Shown here: piece after piece, positions 4,751 through 6,420 of the stretch | Layout of the letters: every line of letters begins with the position of its first letter | How positions within the stretch are numbered: the stretch's first letter is position 1 | Assembly: GCA_021826485.1 (NCBI GenBank) | Contig: JAKAZX010000240.1 | Location: 1 to 6,420 of the forward strand | Direction: 5' to 3' | DNA: 6,420 bases | From: Pseudomonadota bacterium | GTDB taxonomy: Bacteria; Pseudomonadota; Alphaproteobacteria; Acetobacterales; Acetobacteraceae | Notes under the pieces: generated by a model | Databases searched by the model: none | Seen by the model: only the letters and a program-made list of their open reading frames with translations | What the model was told of the DNA's origin: nothing | Position numbers and translations under genes: made by a program

Positions 4751-6420
4751 CGGCCGCTGGCCGACATCAGCTTGATGGTGATCTTCACCTCCCGCGCCCG
4801 CGGCGGCAGGCGGATCAGCGCATCGCCGTCGGTCCAGCGCCAGCGGCAGCCCGGCAGCGGCGGGTGCCAGCCCGCGGCATAGGCCCGCTCGGCGAGCGGC
4901 CGGTGGTCCAGCCGCACGCCGAGCGCGACCCCCAGCCGCCGGCCGTCGCCGGCGCGCGGGTCGAGCGCGTCGGGGATGAAGCTGCGGCTGGTGAACCGCA
5001 CCTCCCGTCCGCCGGCCGGCAGGAACAGGTGCAGCCCATCCGCGCCGAACGGCGTCGCGGCGGTGCCCGGCGTGTCGGTGACGATGCGCAGGTCCGGCCA
5101 GTCGGAAATCTGCCAGCCCAATTCCCCCGCCCGGCGCAGCAGCCGCCCATGCAGCCGCCCCGCGTTGCGGGCCAGCGGCGCACAGCCATGCCGCGCATAG
5201 GCGCGCCGGGCCACGCGGTCGGGCGCGGCGGCGAGATCGGGATGCAGCGGGCGCGTCCCCGATTCGCCGGCGAACAGGCCGCGATTGCCGGTGTCGAGAA
5301 AGCTTTCCGCCGCCGCGCCCTCGGCCAGCAGGATGTCGTGCCGGTCGAGTTCGACATGCACATAGGTCACGTGGTCGCAGTCCGCCTCGCGCAAGATCGT
5401 CGCGCCGTTGCACAGCAGGCGCGCCGCCACCAGCCGTCCGCCGAGCCACAGCGCATGGTCGGGCGACACCCGCAGGTCGCGGCACGGGATGCCAGGGGCG
5501 ATGGCATCGGCCAGGATGCGCACGGGTGCAGCGTCCTGCGGCGACGGGTGGCGGGCGAGATCGATGCTGGTCCAGCCCACCCACCGCACCGGCGCGGCGC
5601 GGCCGGACGCGGTCAGCACCGTATCGCCGGCGCGCAGCATCTCAACCGGCGTCTCCCCCGCCGGCGTGCGAATGCGGGTGCCGGCGGCGAAACAGGGAAT
5701 CTCGATCAGCAGCCCGCCCGACGTATCCGCGGTGACGTGGAACTCGCTGGGAATCAGGTTGGTGCCGGTATCCAGCGCGATCGTGCCGCCGACGAAGACG
5801 ACCGAGTTGCCGGTCTTGTAGCTGGCGGTCTGCCCGGTGAACGGGATGCCGCGCAGATCGAGCGTGCTGGTCGGCGTCAGCGAGACCTGGGCACTGCCCA
5901 GGCCGCCGGAATCAACCGTCAGCGCGCCGTCCACGTTGATCGCGCCGGTGAAATTGCCGATCGCGCCGAGATCGAGCGTGCCGTTGACGGCGAGATTGCC
6001 GCCGCCGTCCAGCGTCGCGGCAATGGTGCTGTCGGCATCGGCGGTCAGGTTGGTGCCCAGCACCAGCGCGCCGGCGGCGGTGCTGGTGCTGCCGATGGCG
6101 ATGGCGCCGTTCGGATCGACGCTGATCTGCGCATTGCGCAGCGGCGCCAGCGCCCCGGCGGTGATGCTGCCGCCCGCGCCGACCTGAAGCGTGCCGTTGG
6201 GTGCCAGCGTCAGCGCATTGCCGCCGGCCAGTTGCAGATTGCCGGTGAAGCCCGGCGCATCGGCCAGGGCCACCCCGCCCAGCGCCGTCACCGACCCGCT
6301 GCCTTCCAGCGTCATCCCCGCCAGCGCCGCCTGTTGCAGCGTCACCACGCCGCTCGCGCCCAGGGTCAGCAGGCCGTCGAACCCGTCCGGGCCTTGCAGG
6401 TCGAGGCTGCCGGTGACCGC
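4696..6420 (-). CDS. Beta-strand repeat protein with Hint domain (Hint_2 type), N-terminus outside window
   Basis: The minus-strand frame is open to the window's right edge, leaving the C-terminal 574 residues; the GTG at 6348 is internal. Three parts are visible. Bases 6420-5695 encode beta-strand repeats rich in Gly, Ala, Thr, Leu and Asn ('NGTLQVG', 'NFTGAINVDG', 'NGTLDLG'), as in adhesin or autotransporter passenger solenoids. Bases 5694-5281 encode a Hint domain: it begins 'CFAAGTRIRTPAGETPVE', continues with 'AGDTVLT', has the block-B-like 'VSPDHALW', and ends with 'YVHVELDRHDILLAEG' and 'FLDTGNR'. The remaining roughly 195 residues include 'RRLGVAL', 'RWRWTDGDA' and 'GRYW', a C-terminal region I associate with this family in Acetobacteraceae. 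Hint domains of hedgehog and bacterial type cleave the chain just before the first Cys; here that would release the solenoid. No terminal His-Asn pair of inteins is seen, so splicing is unlikely. It is probably a surface or secreted protein. No secretion signal or anchor is visible in this part. It converges on the glycosyltransferase and overlaps it. Confidence 0.9.
   Translation of the reverse strand, partial: AVTGSLDLQGPDGFDGLLTLGASGVVTLQQAALAGMTLEGSGSVTALGGVALADAPGFTGNLQLAGGNALTLAPNGTLQVGAGGSITAGALAPLRNAQISVDPNGAIAIGSTSTAAGALVLGTNLTADADSTIAATLDGGGNLAVNGTLDLGAIGNFTGAINVDGALTVDSGGLGSAQVSLTPTSTLDLRGIPFTGQTASYKTGNSVVFVGGTIALDTGTNLIPSEFHVTADTSGGLLIEIPCFAAGTRIRTPAGETPVEMLRAGDTVLTASGRAAPVRWVGWTSIDLARHPSPQDAAPVRILADAIAPGIPCRDLRVSPDHALWLGGRLVAARLLCNGATILREADCDHVTYVHVELDRHDILLAEGAAAESFLDTGNRGLFAGESGTRPLHPDLAAAPDRVARRAYARHGCAPLARNAGRLHGRLLRRAGELGWQISDWPDLRIVTDTPGTAATPFGADGLHLFLPAGGREVRFTSRSFIPDALDPRAGDGRRLGVALGVRLDHRPLAERAYAAGWHPPLPGCRWRWTDGDALIRLPPRAREVKITIKLMSASGRYWVPPETEAVPAANSAS
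5281..5694 (-). other. Hint (hedgehog/intein) autoprocessing domain within the repeat protein
   Basis: The domain begins with a Cys (codon 5692-5694), the nucleophile position for the N-to-S acyl shift. 'SPDH' (His codon 5455-5457) corresponds to the block B TxxH that assists it. Two more His residues flank 'ELDR' near the domain end. The features needed for thioester formation are therefore present in sequence; actual cleavage is not shown. Confidence 0.85.
5695..6420 (-). other. Beta-strand repeat (solenoid-like) region of the Hint protein
   Basis: About 242 visible residues form short alternating strands and Gly/Asn turns with a loose period near 20 residues; phrases such as 'FTG-N/A-L/I-x-L/V' and 'NGTLxxG' recur. 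There is no Cys before the Hint nucleophile, only one Lys and two Arg, and roughly 17 acidic residues, a composition typical of secreted repeat adhesins. The repeats are degenerate at the DNA level, so this is not a recent tandem expansion. Confidence 0.75.

Noticed and set aside
4750..4757. 8-bp palindrome GCGGCCGC just after the glycosyltransferase stop
   Set aside because: It lies inside the Hint coding frame and is an expected chance word in GC-rich DNA.
3632..5584. 650-codon open frame on the minus strand
   Set aside because: It is antisense to the glycosyltransferase and out of frame with the Hint gene on the same strand; it has shadow-like composition and no motif.
5695..6420. Tandem DNA repeat or CRISPR-like array in the repeat region
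   Set aside because: Repetition is only at the protein strand-turn level; I see no near-identical DNA units or regular spacers.

Overview
The window is very GC-rich and almost fully coding. It has the strong third-position G/C bias that produces long open frames on the opposite strand of real genes. The gene families point to an alphaproteobacterium, and the Hint protein with its Acetobacteraceae-style C-terminal region makes Acetobacteraceae the best guess. This is inferred from family knowledge, not from a marker gene.

Layout: (1) bases 1-403, plus strand, hold the last 133 codons of a gene that starts outside the window; the fold looks like the C-terminal beta-sandwich of a beta-galactosidase-like glycoside hydrolase. 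(2) Bases 404-592 are a gene spacer with a short palindrome and a possible 17-codon mini-ORF, but no convincing promoter. (3) Bases 593-4750, plus strand, hold three consecutive genes: a WalW-type polysaccharide deacetylase, an asparagine-synthase-like amidotransferase of the type found in exosortase A (XrtA/PEP-CTERM) loci, and a family-4 glycosyltransferase. The last two overlap by 8 bp. (4) Bases 4696-6420, minus strand, hold the C-terminal 574 residues of a large surface-type protein: a beta-strand repeat region, a Hint (hedgehog/intein) domain beginning with Cys, and a conserved C-terminal region. Its 3' end overlaps the glycosyltransferase 3' end by 55 bp.

The three plus-strand genes fit one job: building and modifying an extracellular polysaccharide. 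The glycosyltransferase adds sugars, the amidotransferase transfers a glutamine-derived amide to a sugar or other acceptor, and the deacetylase-like protein trims acyl groups. No exosortase, polymerase, chain-length regulator or export gene lies in the window, so this is one edge of a larger locus. The Hint protein is probably a secreted or surface adhesin-like protein; a link to the polysaccharide is suggested only by adjacency.

I see no system that is clearly undescribed. The most rewarding points are the Hint-split solenoid protein, the 55-bp tail-to-tail overlap, and the mini-ORF that overlaps the deacetylase start.
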